Source: Guillardia theta CCMP2712
Lineage: Eukaryota > Cryptophyceae > Pyrenomonadales > Geminigeraceae
Length of the DNA stretch: 64,000 bases
Direction of reading: 5' to 3'
NCBI RefSeq assembly: GCF_000315625.1
Contig: NW_005434561.1
Span: forward strand, 150,294-214,293
A model generated the notes under the pieces. The model searched no databases, was not told the origin of the DNA, and worked only from the letters and a program-made list of their open reading frames with translations. Position numbers and translations under genes: made by a program. Shown piece by piece: positions 43,856 through 56,255 of the stretch (positions are counted from its first letter, which is position 1; the number at the start of each line of letters is the position of its first letter).

Positions 43856-45373
43856 GTACGATGAGATCAAACGGTTTGCTCTCGAAGACCCAAAGGTGAC
43901 TCTAGAAGTCATGCTCTACATATTGATCGCTGCCTTCAGTGCTTGAATGAGCGAGAGCAAGAAGGGTGGACAGTCGCGTATGTATCACCTTCATGAGTGA
44001 TGCTTGATTGACTGTTGCTCCAGGCATTGGGCAGCAAGAAGAGGATTCGAAAACATTCTGAGCTTTGTAGCGGATCGTGTATGGTATCTCCGGCAATCGT
44101 TCTATTCCTGATTCATTCTCAGGTTCCGGCTCTGCTTGCAGCACAGGAGATTCACGGCGCTACCCCTGCCCACTTTGCGGCAGCAAATGGCCATGAAGGA
44201 ATACTGTACTGCAGGAAGAAACAAGAAGAAAAGAATTGAGTTGCTCGCAGGAACATAATCGCAGAACGAGACCCATCAGCTTTGATGATCAACGACAACA
44301 ATGGGGATAGTGCAGCGCACGATGCCGTTAGAAACAACAGGTATACTTCATCCAATGTTTGCCAATACATCATGATTTGATGTCAGATTGTTGTCGCTCA
44401 AAATTCTCATCGACACCAGTCCATCACTGATCTACGTTGCCAACAAAAATGGAGAGTTGCCCAAGGATATGGCAACAAGGGATGAGATCCGGGATTTTTT
44501 GAAGGTTTGAACTCTTGCAATGACAAGACGAGCGTCTTGATTTCAATGGCGCAGGAGGCAGAGAAGACAAGCTTGGTTCCTGCTGTCCAGCTGCAAAATT
44601 TAGTGAGAGAATCAAGAATCTTGAACTCTCAGAATGCCATCCTTGCTCTGTACTGCAGGTGGTGGACTTGGTGGAGATTTGGTTCATCTTATCATGTATC
44701 ACAGGTTTCACTGGCGGAGTGAAGGTGCAAAACCTGAACTACAAAAGGCAAGGAGGAGGAAACAAGGCTGAGGGGCTGACGCATGTTGCAGTTGGCAGAA
44801 ACAAGCATAGAAAACAACCTGATAACGAGTGAGTTTATGCGAACAATGGCAAAGTTCAAGGTGGTGAAAGTTTACCGCTGCGAGAATCTTGTCTTGCATG
44901 AAAAGTTCATGGAGAAGAGAAACGACATAAAAAAAGAATTTGATTCAGGAAAGTTCAACGAAACAGAACATGAACGATGGCTTTTTTATTTGCAGCTTCC
45001 AGACGAGAGTATAGATAGAATCTGCAAAGGCAGCCATCCCTTCATGTTTCGTGACGGCAAAGACAACAAATACGGCAACGGAATTTATTTCTCCAAGGAA
45101 GCAACGTTTGTAGACGACCAGGTGGCTGCGGACAAGGATGGAATCAAGAGGCTGTTGCTGGCTCGGGTGGTTGTAGGAAGGATTGACGCTGGTCATTCCC
45201 AGCTCACGCCACCGATCATCAAACAGCAGAGCGGCAAGGGAGCAAAGACGATTCATTCTCTCGCTGACAGCGAAGAAGAACCAATCACTTTCGTCATTCC
45301 TGATGGCGCCTGCGCTTACCCTGCGTATTTGATCTACTATAAGCTGAAGAGCAGCTTAGCAGAAAAGCAATGA
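43856..45373 (+). CDS. ankyrin-repeat protein with PARP-like catalytic domain
   Basis: Multi-exon; start codon not found, so the left limit is the first exon I trust (43856-43895). Ankyrin units are visible: IHGATPAHFAAANGHEGI (exon 44123-44205), INDNNGDSAAHDAVRNN, and LIYVANKNGELPKDMA. After linker exons, the last exon (from about 44790) carries an ADP-ribosyltransferase domain of PARP type: VYRCENLVLHEKF, NETEHERWLF, GNGIYFSKEA, RLLLARVVVGR, PITFVIPDGACAYPAYLIYY. PARPs transfer ADP-ribose from NAD+. The usual LFHGT motif reads LFYLQ here, so the first catalytic His is missing unless a junction is misread (TTTTTTATTTGCAG just there could be an acceptor). Ankyrin plus PARP recalls tankyrase, but the order and size differ. 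Confidence 0.7.
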
Positions 45374-45404
45374 AGATGAAACCTGAATCTGAGCACATTC
45401 GCCT

Positions 45405-48400
45405 TCACCCCTTGCTCTTGAGAAGAGGAGTATCAATCTCCATGTTTCCTTCCAGCTGCAAGGAGAATGTCAAGTGCTGTACGGCCTCTAGGACTAGAAA
45501 AGACTCACCATCTTCCTCCTCTCCATCTCTTTGTTTCTCATTCTGTCTTGATACATCTTCAAATTCGCCTTGTACTCTTCGATTGCCCCCCTTTGCCACG
45601 GCATCAACTGCAATGACGGTCATGCAGTGTCAAACAATGCAAGGCTCCTGGACCTTCTTGTCTTGGAGCTTCAAAAGCAACTTCATGGTGTCATCGGTGC
45701 GGATCTCCCTGAACAAGAAAAACAGTCACTTGCTTCGGATTGCTTGCTCGTCTCACCATGGCGTCGGGTCAAAGTTGGTGTCTTCCGCTTCAAAATCGTT
45801 GTCTTTGTGGAGGAGGGAGCAATTCCCTGCACGGATCCCAACAGCACAAGGTATTCATTCAGACACTGAGCAATTTGATGGCCGTGAGCATAAGACTGAT
45901 ACCCTTCCTAAACTCGTCAAGCCTTCTTCCTGGATGGCTTCTTTCCATGCATTCCGCTACTCACACCATAGTTATAAACCTGGTTGACACACAATGAAAC
46001 ATTGAAACACACGTTCACACTCAAGATCGCAGACTATACGGTTGCAGTCGCATTCGACGTGTCTCTGACGTCAATAATCAGAGGGTCAGGCTGCCTCAAA
46101 CCTTCCAACAAGATCATGCTCTCCACGAAGATGAACAGGTCGATCAGCCGTCCACCACAACCTTGCAGCTGTGGCACGAGGTCAGAAAGCACTTGTAGCT
46201 TGTGTTAGGAGATTTGTTCACAGTCGTCAACTTTGTTTCTGACAAGCGTCATGGAAGGAAGTCGCAGGCTCATGTCTGTCTCATCCCACCTGTTCTTCAT
46301 CAGTAGCAGGCCTTCAATCGTTTCACAAACGCTTCCTGACAAACTCAGGCTTGGCACCCAGCAGGTTCCCAACTCCGTACTCGGGCCTAGAGAGCGTCCC
46401 GTACCCAGAGGGACCTCCATCGACCGCATACTTGCTGACCTGTGAAGCAGACAGATGAGAGCGAGGAAGGTTTGCTCTCCTCTCACCATCACAGGGGGTG
46501 TCACAGTGCAGAAAACTGATTGCCTCTGATCCACAAATTTACAGTTCTCAACACGAGCTACAGCGCATTCAGCAATTGCCAGCGCCACTCCGTTTCGCTG
46601 CAGAAGACATGCGCTCATGTCGCACGAGGAGCTGTCATAGAGCATGACACCACTGTATGTGTCCTCCACACACGACTCATTCATTCGCACGATCGACAAG
46701 CGATCAACCTGCGACCAGTCTCAACAGGAAGCAAGCGACCAAGGGATAGGATCACGTGCAGACCCACGATACTCCTCGTCATGAACGAGTCCCCTTCGCC
46801 TCCTATTGCACAGAGCTTGAAGGAAACGTTGGATATTCGCGGGGGCTCGCGGAAATAGCAAGGGGGCCATTCGTCGAGATGTTTCCTTTTGTGTTGCAAT
46901 GCTAGGTCGGAAGGAAAGGAGTTGCCTCTAGTCTTGGCATTCTTCCATTCGATGGCATGAACCTGCTTTGGCAAGGAAAATCCATCTTCCTCCATGTCCA
47001 TCGGCGCTTCGCCTTCCTTCTCATCATTTTCTGCTGCATCTTCTTCGCTCAAGTGCAATGGCGGAACGAATTCGCTGTATTCTTCCTCGCTCGGTTCATC
47101 TTGAGCGCCGGAATATTCTCTGCAATGCCTGCATACTTTTCCGTGAATCGGAGGCATTCCAGGTGAGGTCGCAAAGAAAGCAACTCCTTTCACGCTGCGG
47201 ACGTCGCAACTCTGAAACTCCCAGGGCCCATCGCAGCAAATGAAGGTGTAAGGCTGGATGACGACCTCTTCGTCCACCTCCGTTTCATTTTTAATCTTCT
47301 CCACGTCTTTGTTACTTGACATGATCAAATCCATGAAGGTTCCATTGGTGAATTCATCAAGCCTCCACGCTCCTCTCAGAACAGGAACTTCTTGGCCGAT
47401 TCCTCTGCGCTCTACGAAAAGCAACTCAGGAGGCTGCAGTGCTCCATTGTACTTTCTCCGGTGCTCCCGAAGTTTTTCATTGTCCACATCTCCCTTGAAA
47501 GTTTGATTCCCACGTCCACTCTTCACCTTTGCCATAAGAACCACTCCTTCTGTCCACAAGCAGTTGGAAGGTTTGTCCCAATCCCAAATTCCCTTTCGCA
47601 CAAGCAAATTGCACCACCACGGTTCTCGCTTGAATTCACGAGAAAGATTATATTGCTTCTCTACCTTGTCGAAGACTTGCCTCCTCTTCCACCTAAAAAC
47701 ACAGCAATGCGTGAGAGGAAAACACAGCAATGCGTGAGAGGATTCATCCATACCCACGAGTGATTTCGTCATCCCAGAAAGTGCGTGAGAAGCTCCTCTC
47801 CATGAGCATGAGGAAATCGTTGTAATGGTCCGGGATCATTAAGAAGGAGCCATTCTTTGCAATGTCTCGGTTTCGCTTGCCAGTACTGATCTGCTCATCA
47901 GCATGGTATTCATCGTGACAGAGGTTGCAGAATGGTATCTTTGAATCAAGTTTGCAAGGTGTGACAAGGAATCCCTTGCTTCGCACGTAGTTTACAAGCT
48001 GACCGTCACTGATTCGATGCCCTTCTATCACCCTGTACGTGTGAGAATTGATTTCGTATTTCTTATCAAAATGGGAGTCCCAATCTTCATGTAAGCGTTG
48101 GACACTCCAGTAGTCTGTAAGCGTTGAGAATCATTTGAGTTTGATACAGGTTTGAGCATCACCCATTGATAGAAACATATGCCTCAAATTTGCCTCGGGG
48201 ATATCTTTGCTAACCTGGAAAGTTTGCATCAGGCGGCTATCAGCAGTAAAGCGAATGACCTTGCAATCTGCATCCTTGCAATAGTTGTTATGCGAGGAAG
48301 CCATAGCAAGCAACTCTTCGACAAGCTGATGCTTAGGTACATGCAAGAGGGAAAAAAAGGAGGGGATCATGCCTCCTTTTCCTTCCGCCCTTAGTCTCTG

Positions 48401-48997
48401 CACGAGAAACGTCACAAAACGAGAGGATCTCCATGGGGTCAGCCACCGTCTTGTCTTCATCCGTGAGTGTCTCTTCGATCCAAGCTTTGCGCACTTCCTG
48501 TGTTGACGTGAACTGGTTAACCAGGACATAGGGCAAGAAGGGCAATTCACCCTCGCTTCGGCCAATCCTGCAAATTCATCAGGGATGACACCATGTGGCA
48601 GCATCTTGCTGAGGTTTTGTGCGTCTCTTGGGTCATAATCTCTTTCAACCTCTTCGACAAGGCGATCGATTTCCTTGAGATCAATGTTTCTTTCCACGCA
48701 AAATTCTTCGAACGGAACAAGTTTGGGCTTCCTACCTGCCGCAATGTCGACACGATTGGACTCTTCCATGTGGTTTCTAATTGCTTGTTGTAGCCCTTCC
48801 AGCTTTAGTTGAAGGTCTTCCGGACGAAGGACTCCTCCTCTGAGAAACAAGTTCGAGCCGCTTCCAGTGATTGCGCTTGGACATTGATCACCGAATCCTT
48901 GATTTAATGTTGCAGTGCAGAACAAAGATAGGACAAGAACGGAAGTACAGCATGCACGATGAAAGCTCGCCATCGAATCACTTGCCCATCGCATCAT
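45405..48997 (-). CDS. long spliced protein with beta-helix-like region, unknown
   Basis: Probably one gene, 5' ATG at 48997 or 48973, with a hydrophobic leader (CCTSVLVLSLFCTATL). Large exon segments lie at about 48560-48997, 48240-48355, 47760-48070, 46740-47700, 46445-46695, 46200-46310 and 46036-46160. The 3' exons close in phase: 45757-45802, 45654-45708, 45509-45607, 45405-45476 (TGA). Visible features: Cys pairs in FCNLCHDEYH and VCRHCRE, an acidic stretch, and short repeats of the right-handed beta-helix kind (YSGVMLYDSSSCDMSACLLQRNGVALAI). The C-terminal part (KLMPWQRGAIEEYKANLKMYQ...) is helical. If one gene, it is over 1,000 residues. It could be two genes split near 46030. Function not recognised. 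Confidence 0.6.
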
Positions 48998-50281
48998 ATT
49001 GTTGCTGAGTAAAATTGTGATTGCCCAGTTATTGCTTGGTTACCAACCATCACAGGTCGCAATGAAATTTTCTGCTGCCGCGCCCGCCTCACTTGCACGC
49101 CGTGGGCCTCGCCTCATCCGGCCATCCGACGGCGCACTGACTTATTTTACTACTTACTCGGTGTAGGGGGGCAGCAGTCACACTGTCTCGGCAGGATGGG
49201 GTTTGGTTCTCGCTGTCTTTTCTACAGATTCATCAGCCTGGTCAAGCCTCCTCTGCTCTCCTAATTGTCCTTGTACTGATTTTTAACTTAACTTTGGCCG
49301 CCGGCTACAGTAGTACTAAACTGAAGTTACTTTGATTGGTCTCTTTGCTCAAAGTTAAGTTAAAGATCTATTAACTTTGAGTAAAGAGCAGTAGTAAAGG
49401 AAGCACAGTGGTATTGATCGGACGGTTTGGCTTCATGCTTCAGTTTGAATCAATGTAACTGTTTCTCGCAAAATGTGTACCGCAGTAGGCTACTGCCCAG
49501 CGCAAGTTCCGTAACTTGAGTAATTTCTTAAAACGTTATAATTTTGGTACATCGGGTCATTTTATCAGAGGCCCTTAGCCACAAACTTCCGTGGGGTGGT
49601 GGTACATTTTGAAACCTTGGTGGGCAGGACTTCGTTTGCTCAATTTTGTCAAACAAAATTAGGAAGAAATATGAAATGTATATCTCAATTTTCAACATTT
49701 AGTTAAATATTTGAGATTTATATTTTGGTGACCGCGTGTTGTGACCACCATCAGTCACAAATTCAGAGCGCGCAGACTACCCAACCTAGTGGTGGTATGG
49801 GACCCCGAACAATTTTTTGTCACTGAGCACGAAGAGCGGAAGCTCAGGGGCATGGCGTTATGACAGGGGGTGGGGGGGAGGGTAGTCAATCAAAGTCCCC
49901 AAACTTGCCAGGATGTCTGGCGGGTTGAGAACATGTGGTCGATATGGTGGGGTAGTTATACAAGGGGGTGGGTAGTGGACAAGAGGGATACTTGAATGGC
50001 GTAGGAGCCGGAGCAGTGATACACGTTCGTTGATGATAGGTTTTTGAGATGATTGTGTGAGGAGGGAAAGGGTTGGAAGGTTCGGAGTTGGGAAGGACAA
50101 ATTTAGGAAAACAAGAGAAGCAAGAAATGGATCGAAGGACGAATGATGGTGATAAAAGGAGCAAGGTATTCACAAACTAAAAGATGATGCAAAGAAAATT
50201 CTGCACTGATCATCACTATGCGGTATTGATTCTGACTTTGGTATGCAGGTTTTGCCAAAAACCTAGTTTTCTGCTTCAAAG
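48998..50281. other. gene-free region with inverted-repeat arm
   Basis: Apart from the repeat motif at 49260-49296 and a related palindrome at 49347-49386 (CTCAAAGTTAAG...CTTTGAGTA), I see no gene. 49600-49850 is AT-rich. Confidence 0.5.
49260..49296. repeat. left arm of 37-bp dispersed inverted repeat
   Basis: Reads CCTAATTGTCCTTGTACTGA then TTTTTAACTTAACTTTG. Reverse complement of 51710-51746 with two mismatches; further copies at 56256-56298 and, diverged, ~33639-33666. Confidence 0.8.
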
Positions 50282-50989
50282 ATGCCCTACAAGAGCAAAT
50301 CAGGGGAAACAGTACCAGACTGCAAGCCGTGCGGGGATGACTTTCCCATTTTCATGGCTCCAAGATATGTGCACGGAGAATTTGCAAAGTGCCCCTGCTT
50401 TGCTTGTTGCAAGTGCATGTGTGGATGTACACCATGCAAGTGTGATTGCACTCTTTGCGATAAGATTTGTGCAAATTGCAGGGGTCCTTGCAAGCCAGTT
50501 TGTGAAATCTGTCAGAAGTGTGACCAGATCTGTGAGATGGGCCCGGAGATCCCGTGCAAGGCAGTTGGTTGTGAGCTTACACTTGGAGTCCCAGCCCTGG
50601 AGAAGATTTTCGGGACTTGGCATGTTGCTTTCGACGCTTTTCCCATGCAGCTGCCTGCGGTTTTGTACCCGTGCATTTGTTGCTTACCTGCTGCACTCAC
50701 GCCCCCTTGCCCTGGAGGTAAAGATGAGGTCAAGAACGGAGATACCTTTGAGGTTGGGGCTGCAACTGAGACACAGCGAGTCAAAATACTTTCTTTCCTG
50801 TGCAAAGCATGCTCACCATATTCCGCACTCAAGCAATCGATTTGGGGACTGGCCATGGATCCCATTTTTGGAGGAGATACACCGCCTTTCTGGTATGGCA
50901 CGAAGTTTGAACCTCCCAAGATTGTGATGTCTGCCAAAAATTTTGGTTCTGTCCATCCAGAGGATGTCATTGAGCCTTTGAAGATGTAA
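50282..50989 (+). CDS. cysteine-rich protein, unknown
   Basis: 235 residues from ATG 50282 in one exon. Residues ~37-90 contain dense Cys pairs and Lys (CPCFACCKCMCGCTPCKCDC followed by TLCDKICANCRGPCKP), more than 20 Cys in ~55 residues, without the regular spacing of EGF or RING domains. A metal-rich or disulfide-rich fold is likely. The C-terminal half is ordinary, with Trp, Phe and Pro. No signal peptide is apparent at this start, though an upstream exon (about 50184-50248) might add one. It sits alone between two inverted repeat arms 2.4 kb apart, so it may be cargo of a mobile element or simply a gene flanked by repeats. Confidence 0.65.
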   Translation: MPYKSKSGETVPDCKPCGDDFPIFMAPRYVHGEFAKCPCFACCKCMCGCTPCKCDCTLCDKICANCRGPCKPVCEICQKCDQICEMGPEIPCKAVGCELTLGVPALEKIFGTWHVAFDAFPMQLPAVLYPCICCLPAALTPPCPGGKDEVKNGDTFEVGAATETQRVKILSFLCKACSPYSALKQSIWGLAMDPIFGGDTPPFWYGTKFEPPKIVMSAKNFGSVHPEDVIEPLKM

Positions 50990-52107
50990 GGAGGGCCCGG
51001 GGAACGGAAGTTGTCTTTGCCGCAGGCGACCGACGGCTCAGCTCATGCTGCCGCTGCCGGCTGGAACTGGAACGGACTCGCTCATTATCGCGGCTCGTTC
51101 ATGATCGCGGCGGCAATGCCAAGTCCGAAGTTTTCATTACAGTTGTCACTCAGTGTTGAACTCTGAGTGTCAGGATACTACTAGTACTACCAGGCTATTG
51201 TAACGAGCCTGAGGCAGCGGCCGCCCGGCCTAATACCGGCGCCGTGGCACGGTACCGATCATCGGATCGGCTGCAGTGCCAGGCCGCTCACAGAGTCAGC
51301 GGCTATGCACGGCCCGGCGGCCCGACCGTGCCGCCGCATAGCGTTATCCGATGATGGTGCGCCGGGTCCCCGCGGCCGCCGTGCTGACTCCCGAGTCCGG
51401 GGGGGCCGGACGGCGGCCACCGTGAGTGGCCGGGCCCCTGACATAGTAAACTGTTCAACGGTGAGACCGTGCGGCCAGCCGGTGGTGTGGGGCCGCATGC
51501 TGTCCCGCGACCCGGAGTGCCGCCGCGCGCTACCGTACTAGGCTATGATCACTGAGTCAGGCCGAGGCCAGTGGGTGCCAGTGACACGGGCCGCCCGGCT
51601 GACGGTCACTGAGTGGCCGCCGGGCCCCGGGCCCCGGTCAGCCGCGGCGTGGCCGGCAGTGCCACGGTGTCAGACTTTACTCAAAGCTAAGTTCAAGACG
51701 ATCTTTACTCAAAGTTAAGTTAAAAATCAGTACGAGGACAATCAGGACGGTGTGTCCGAATACCTGGTTTCTTAAGTAAAAGTAATACTCAATCATGATA
51801 GAATCTTAGATGAATCATTTACCCTTGCTCTAATCATTTAGTTTAGTCAACTTAAAAGTAACTGATTTTGGGTTAGTAAAATCGTGCTTGGTGTCTATTC
51901 CCGTCATCATGGTGCAGTACGGCAGCTTCGCACCGGAGCGAGCAGGTAAGACTATGAAGACACAGCGAGTGCGAACCAACCATGAACAACGTCCGCAATA
52001 GGAAAGAAGAAAAAGTTAGGATACGGTAGCATGGTGGAAAACAAGGGAGAAACGATAAGCTTGAGTAGGGAGCGAGTTGAAATCGGCTAAGAGATGTTTA
52101 GCTCAGG
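50990..52107. other. GC-rich gene-free region with inverted-repeat arm
   Basis: 51000-51670 is very GC-rich, similar in texture to 33540-34390. It ends at the repeat motif (51710-51746). Frames here are composition artefacts. Confidence 0.5.
51710..51746. repeat. right arm of 37-bp dispersed inverted repeat
   Basis: CAAAGTTAAGTTAAAAATCA then GTACGAGGACAATCAGG; partner of 49260-49296. A related, shorter copy (TTTACTCAAAGCTAAGTT) lies just upstream at 51675. Confidence 0.8.
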
Positions 52108-53335
52108 ATGATTTATGTTGGTGGCTCTGATGCAGAGACAGGACCTGTTGCTCCCGAAGACACCTGGGCAGAGATGAAAGACTCAACAGATGAAATTAAG
52201 GTGTGAACGCTCTCGTGGAAATGTGAACCGTGAAAACTCGGGCAGGGGAAAGGCTCAAGCAAGCTCAGAGTCTACCTCGGGATGGGCGCCGTAGCCATTG
52301 CCATCATCATATACGCTTGCGTGCAGCTGACGGGATCTCCACATGACGCAGATGCGCATACACAACAGGCAAGCACCTAGACCCTGCTTCTGCTACTTCA
52401 CTAATCATCATACAGCTACATCAACCTGTTTCTGCTTCCGAATCTACTGTGCAAGCGGGACAAGTGTCAAGTCTCTTTGACTGCTTTTGTTTCTGAAACT
52501 GCGAGAAAGGTTCGGGCAGCTCATCAACGGCTGCACTTGAAAAACATCATGACGCAGCCTGCGATCCACTGGGCCCAGAACTATCTGATTGAGCAAGGTA
52601 AACGTTGAATCGAAGTCTCGCACTCCTGCTGTGACTTGTAGTATTTCAGTGGCCAAGTGGGCAAGAACGCATCCTACGAAACCGGGTCATGATGGCATGA
52701 TGCTCATCCTGAAAGTTCGTGTTCTCCTTGTTGCATCCTACCTCTCACCCGGTTATTGTCCTTCGCTGGCAGACTGATCCTGAAAAATATAAGCCCGTCG
52801 TACAGAACTTGGTAAGCATCACTGACAGACGCAGTTGCTTCAGTGATGGTAGTATAGGTCATGAGAAAGCTGGTGCACGTCCGCACCTGTGATGTGCACA
52901 ATGTATGCGAGGCAAACCCGGTAATGCTTGAATGCTTGTCTTGTGCTATCTGAGGTATTCATCAACAGGTTGCGGAGGAGATTCGTGCCAAGGTTTGTCC
53001 ACGGGGTTCTCCTTGCCCAAAAGATATTCTTTCCCGTATAGAGGACACAGCGTCGGTGCGTGCATGAGATTCTTTGCTTGGTGTGGCTCAAGGTTTGGCA
53101 GTGGGCTGCTAAGATAGCTACGGATGGTGCCTTCCATGGTCTCTTGCAAGAAATGCAGGTAAATTGCGAGGTCACTCTGTTTCTAATCTTGGTGACTTTC
53201 TTCAAGCATCCTCCTCCAGCTCCGCTCAAGAACTTCGGGCCAAGAGGCAACGAAGGAGCTCCTCCTAGTCGTGCAGCCTCTGTCCCTCCCCCCGGAGGAG
53301 CCTGGCAGACTCCAGGAGCCAATAACGCATGGTGA
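52108..53335 (+). CDS. ten-exon single-span membrane protein, unknown
   Basis: All junctions close in phase: 52108-52200, 52246-52368, 52416-52463, 52510-52597, 52650-52714, 52773-52811, 52858-52920, 52969-53055, 53102-53158, 53207-53335 (TGA), giving 263 residues. The intron after 52368 starts with GC (GCAAG), a known minor donor. An acidic N-terminal ~40 residues (cytosolic if type II) precede a membrane helix (YLGMGAVAIAIIIYACVQL). A helical ectodomain follows with scattered Cys (VRTCDVHNVCEAN; VCPRGSPCP), and a Pro/Gly-rich end (APLKNFGPRGNEGAPP). Residues from RAAHQRLHLKNIM onward look conserved in style, but I recognise no family. Confidence 0.7.
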
Positions 53336-53577
53336 GGTGATGCAGCAGGCATAACCAGTGGTTGATAAAAGATAACGAGGGAATTCGAACCTCTCAATCA
53401 TGAGGCGTGGATGAAGATGATTTAATATAAGCTTTTCAAGCATTCAATCCCGAAAAAAACACTGAAAACTGATGGAATGATCGTGGTAAAACTCAAACAA
53501 CTCGACGATCCTCATGCCTCTTTTTGGTTACCGCCGCATATTCGCCGGGCCCAACGGTCTTGATCTCACCAGACTGG

Positions 53578-55407
53578 TTAACATGTGTAAGAGGTTGTTA
53601 TTGCAAGGGTTAACTTGACCTTCTCCAACTCATGTGAGAAATAATGGATTGTTCTCCTTAGACCTTCCTTCACCGAGGTCTTGGGCTGTGCAAGAGCTCA
53701 ACGTGACTTGCTACATGACTCATCATTTACCCTCCATGCCAGTTCTCGTGAAGCGACGGTAATGTCTGGTCTACGCTGCTGCGGATCATCTTGGGTTGAA
53801 GGTTTATGCACAATCGAGCTTTCCTCATGTCAGAAATGCTATCAACAAACTCAATCTACCTGTTGGTCTTGGTCAATTTCTGGATGAGCTCAGCAAATTG
53901 ACTGTCAAACAAAACGTTAAATAGCCTCACATCAAATTCTGGTTTTTCACCGTATCGTGTACTCATCAGGATTTCCGATATTAACAGGTCGATCGTACGA
54001 GCCTGTCAACAAATATTCATGCATTGCTGTTGCGTCTTCGAGCGATTTCACCTTCCATGAGTGCCATTAACCCAGCAACCAAATCATCAACATACTGGAA
54101 GCTCCTCGTCGCTTTTCCATCTCCATAGACAGTCAAGTCTCGGCCCTGGTTTGTATCGTCACATCGTACTCCACGACAGACTCCTATCTCCGATAACCTG
54201 GAGAGCCTGAACGATGAAGTTTGAAACTACTCGACCATCCGAAGGGTTCATCCTCGGTCCAAATGTGTTAAAAATCCTTGCAACACGCACGTCTACTCCA
54301 GCCTATTCGCAGAAAGCATGTCACGTAACCGGCACTGAGATCGGAACATTCACCTGGTCTCTGTAAGCGTACATCATGGTTTCTCCCACTCGCTTCCCCT
54401 CATCATAGCATGCGCGCGGCCCGATGGGATTGACATGCCCCCAGTATGTTTCTTTCTGGGGATGCTCAGTAGGATCGCCATAAACCTGGCTCTCAATCTC
54501 AGGATGGCTGCTATATTTACATCCCTTTCTATCAACCTCGGAGGTAGACGTAAAGAGGATTCGAGCCCTCACACGTTTTGCCAGCCCCAGCATGTTAATT
54601 GTCCCCATAACACTTGTCTTGATTGTTTTGATCGGATTGTACATGTAATGAGGTGGGGAACTGGAGCACCAAAGATTAATTTGGAGGAAATCAATGTGTG
54701 CACCTTACGCTGGGCAGGCCAGATGAAAAATGCGATCGACTTCTAAGTGGATAGGATCTGAGGGACAAAATCAGGTTGACTCAGATTGACGTGCTCATCC
54801 TGCAATTGCTCAAGCAACACTTACCTGTGACATCGTGATTGATGAGATTGAAATTGGGATGAGAAATCCAATGTCTTAAAGCGGGGGTTAACTACATCGT
54901 GGAGGTGAAACGACATGATCTCACTGGATGTTGCTCTTTGATCCAGTGAACATGTTGTCAAGAACAGTAACCTCATGCCCCTAGCCGCAAATCAATTGCA
55001 CATAAGCTATGTGACATGTTCACCTGCTCCATCAAGCGATCAACCAAATTCGAGCCTACAAAACCAGCTCCTCCAGTGACGAGTATCCTCAAGCGTTTGA
55101 GCGGCGAAAGGGTTGTAACGGGAAAGTGAAAGACGGATTCAGATTTGATGTTTGAGTTGGTTGCTTCTTTCATCTGATACAACTGATGGGGATTGATTAG
55201 CAGCATCTTTCCTTGAAGTCTAGCAAGAACCTTTTCAGCAAGTCGACGATTAACTTCACGTTCGACTGCTTCATTGATGAGGTCCGAGATCTGAAGGTCA
55301 GACTTGGATCTCAGGCCAGCAGATTCCATGAGGGTGCTCGAAGACCAGAAGGCCACAACAACAAGAATGCATGGCAGAAGAAGTCTGATGTCGATCTTGT
55401 ATTGCAT
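53578..55407 (-). CDS. UXS: UDP-glucuronate decarboxylase (UDP-xylose synthase), Golgi type II
   Basis: Converts UDP-glucuronate to UDP-xylose with bound NAD+. ATG at 55407 (complement) precedes a type II anchor ([16 protein letters not shown]) and a stem, then the Rossmann motif [18 protein letters not shown]. Exons: 55024-55407, 54925-54980, 54825-54874, 54709-54757, 54537-54660, 54354-54485, 54198-54302, 54052-54145, 53951-54002, 53860-53901, one near 53760-53825, 53578-53685 (TAA). Family landmarks: [54 protein letters not shown] (catalytic Tyr and Lys), [39 protein letters not shown], and [11 protein letters not shown]. One splice phase near 53830 does not close by one base. Supplies xylose for glycan synthesis in the secretory pathway. 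Confidence 0.92.
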
Positions 55408-56255
55408 TCTTTTAGACCTCCTGCAGGACAAAAGCGTCAAGTGTGAAATCTTGGAGTCATGAGTTGTACACCACTTCTGGGTCTTGCTGGGCTTTTCTTC
55501 TGCCTTTTGCGTCGTGTTTCGACGGTGAGATTCAAAATTCGCAAAATATCGAATTGCGAGGTTTTCTCTGCTCGATACCATTCAGCCGATAAAAGACATC
55601 GTTTGATTAAGAAAAATACAATCATTCAATTTTCTCACTTCTGCTCGTATCCTATCTATCGTTGTGAGATATCGGGACTTTCTCAGGCTTTGATAGGAGC
55701 CTCGGGGTGTGAGAAGGATTATTCGCGATACCCTTCGCTTTTGCCCTTATCTGACCTCTACTGGACAGATGTCCCTGCTTCACTTCTAACACAAGGTCAT
55801 GATTGCTTTTGTTTCTGTTGTTCTCATGTTCTTGCATCTTCGAACTGGCGCTTGCATCCATTCCTCTGGTTCTGACATGGCCCTTGGTCTATCCCAATTC
55901 TCCTGTACTACCCTACACCATCTCCTGACCCAACTGCTCAAAAGCACCTGTTGGAAATGTGTACTTTCGTACCACTTCTGTTGCGAGACATTAGAGCGAT
56001 GAGTCAGATCTCCTGCTGCTTGTTTTTCTTCCTTGTGTTCGTTCTCTCATTCCATCAAGTTTGGAAACCTCTCCCTTTTCCTACTTGCCATTAGCACGCA
56101 TTGTAAATGGCGACTGTTTAAAATCTCAACTTGTAAAAAATGAACCACAGTTTTTACTCATCTTGCACGGGACTGCAGCATTTCCGGCACTGAGCGGGTT
56201 TACTTTTAAAATTAGTCAAACTTTCAGCGCAGGGATTACCGACGGTACCAGACCG

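Noticed and set aside
51259..51541. Frames in the GC-rich block right of the Cys-rich gene
   Set aside because: Open on both strands purely through base composition.
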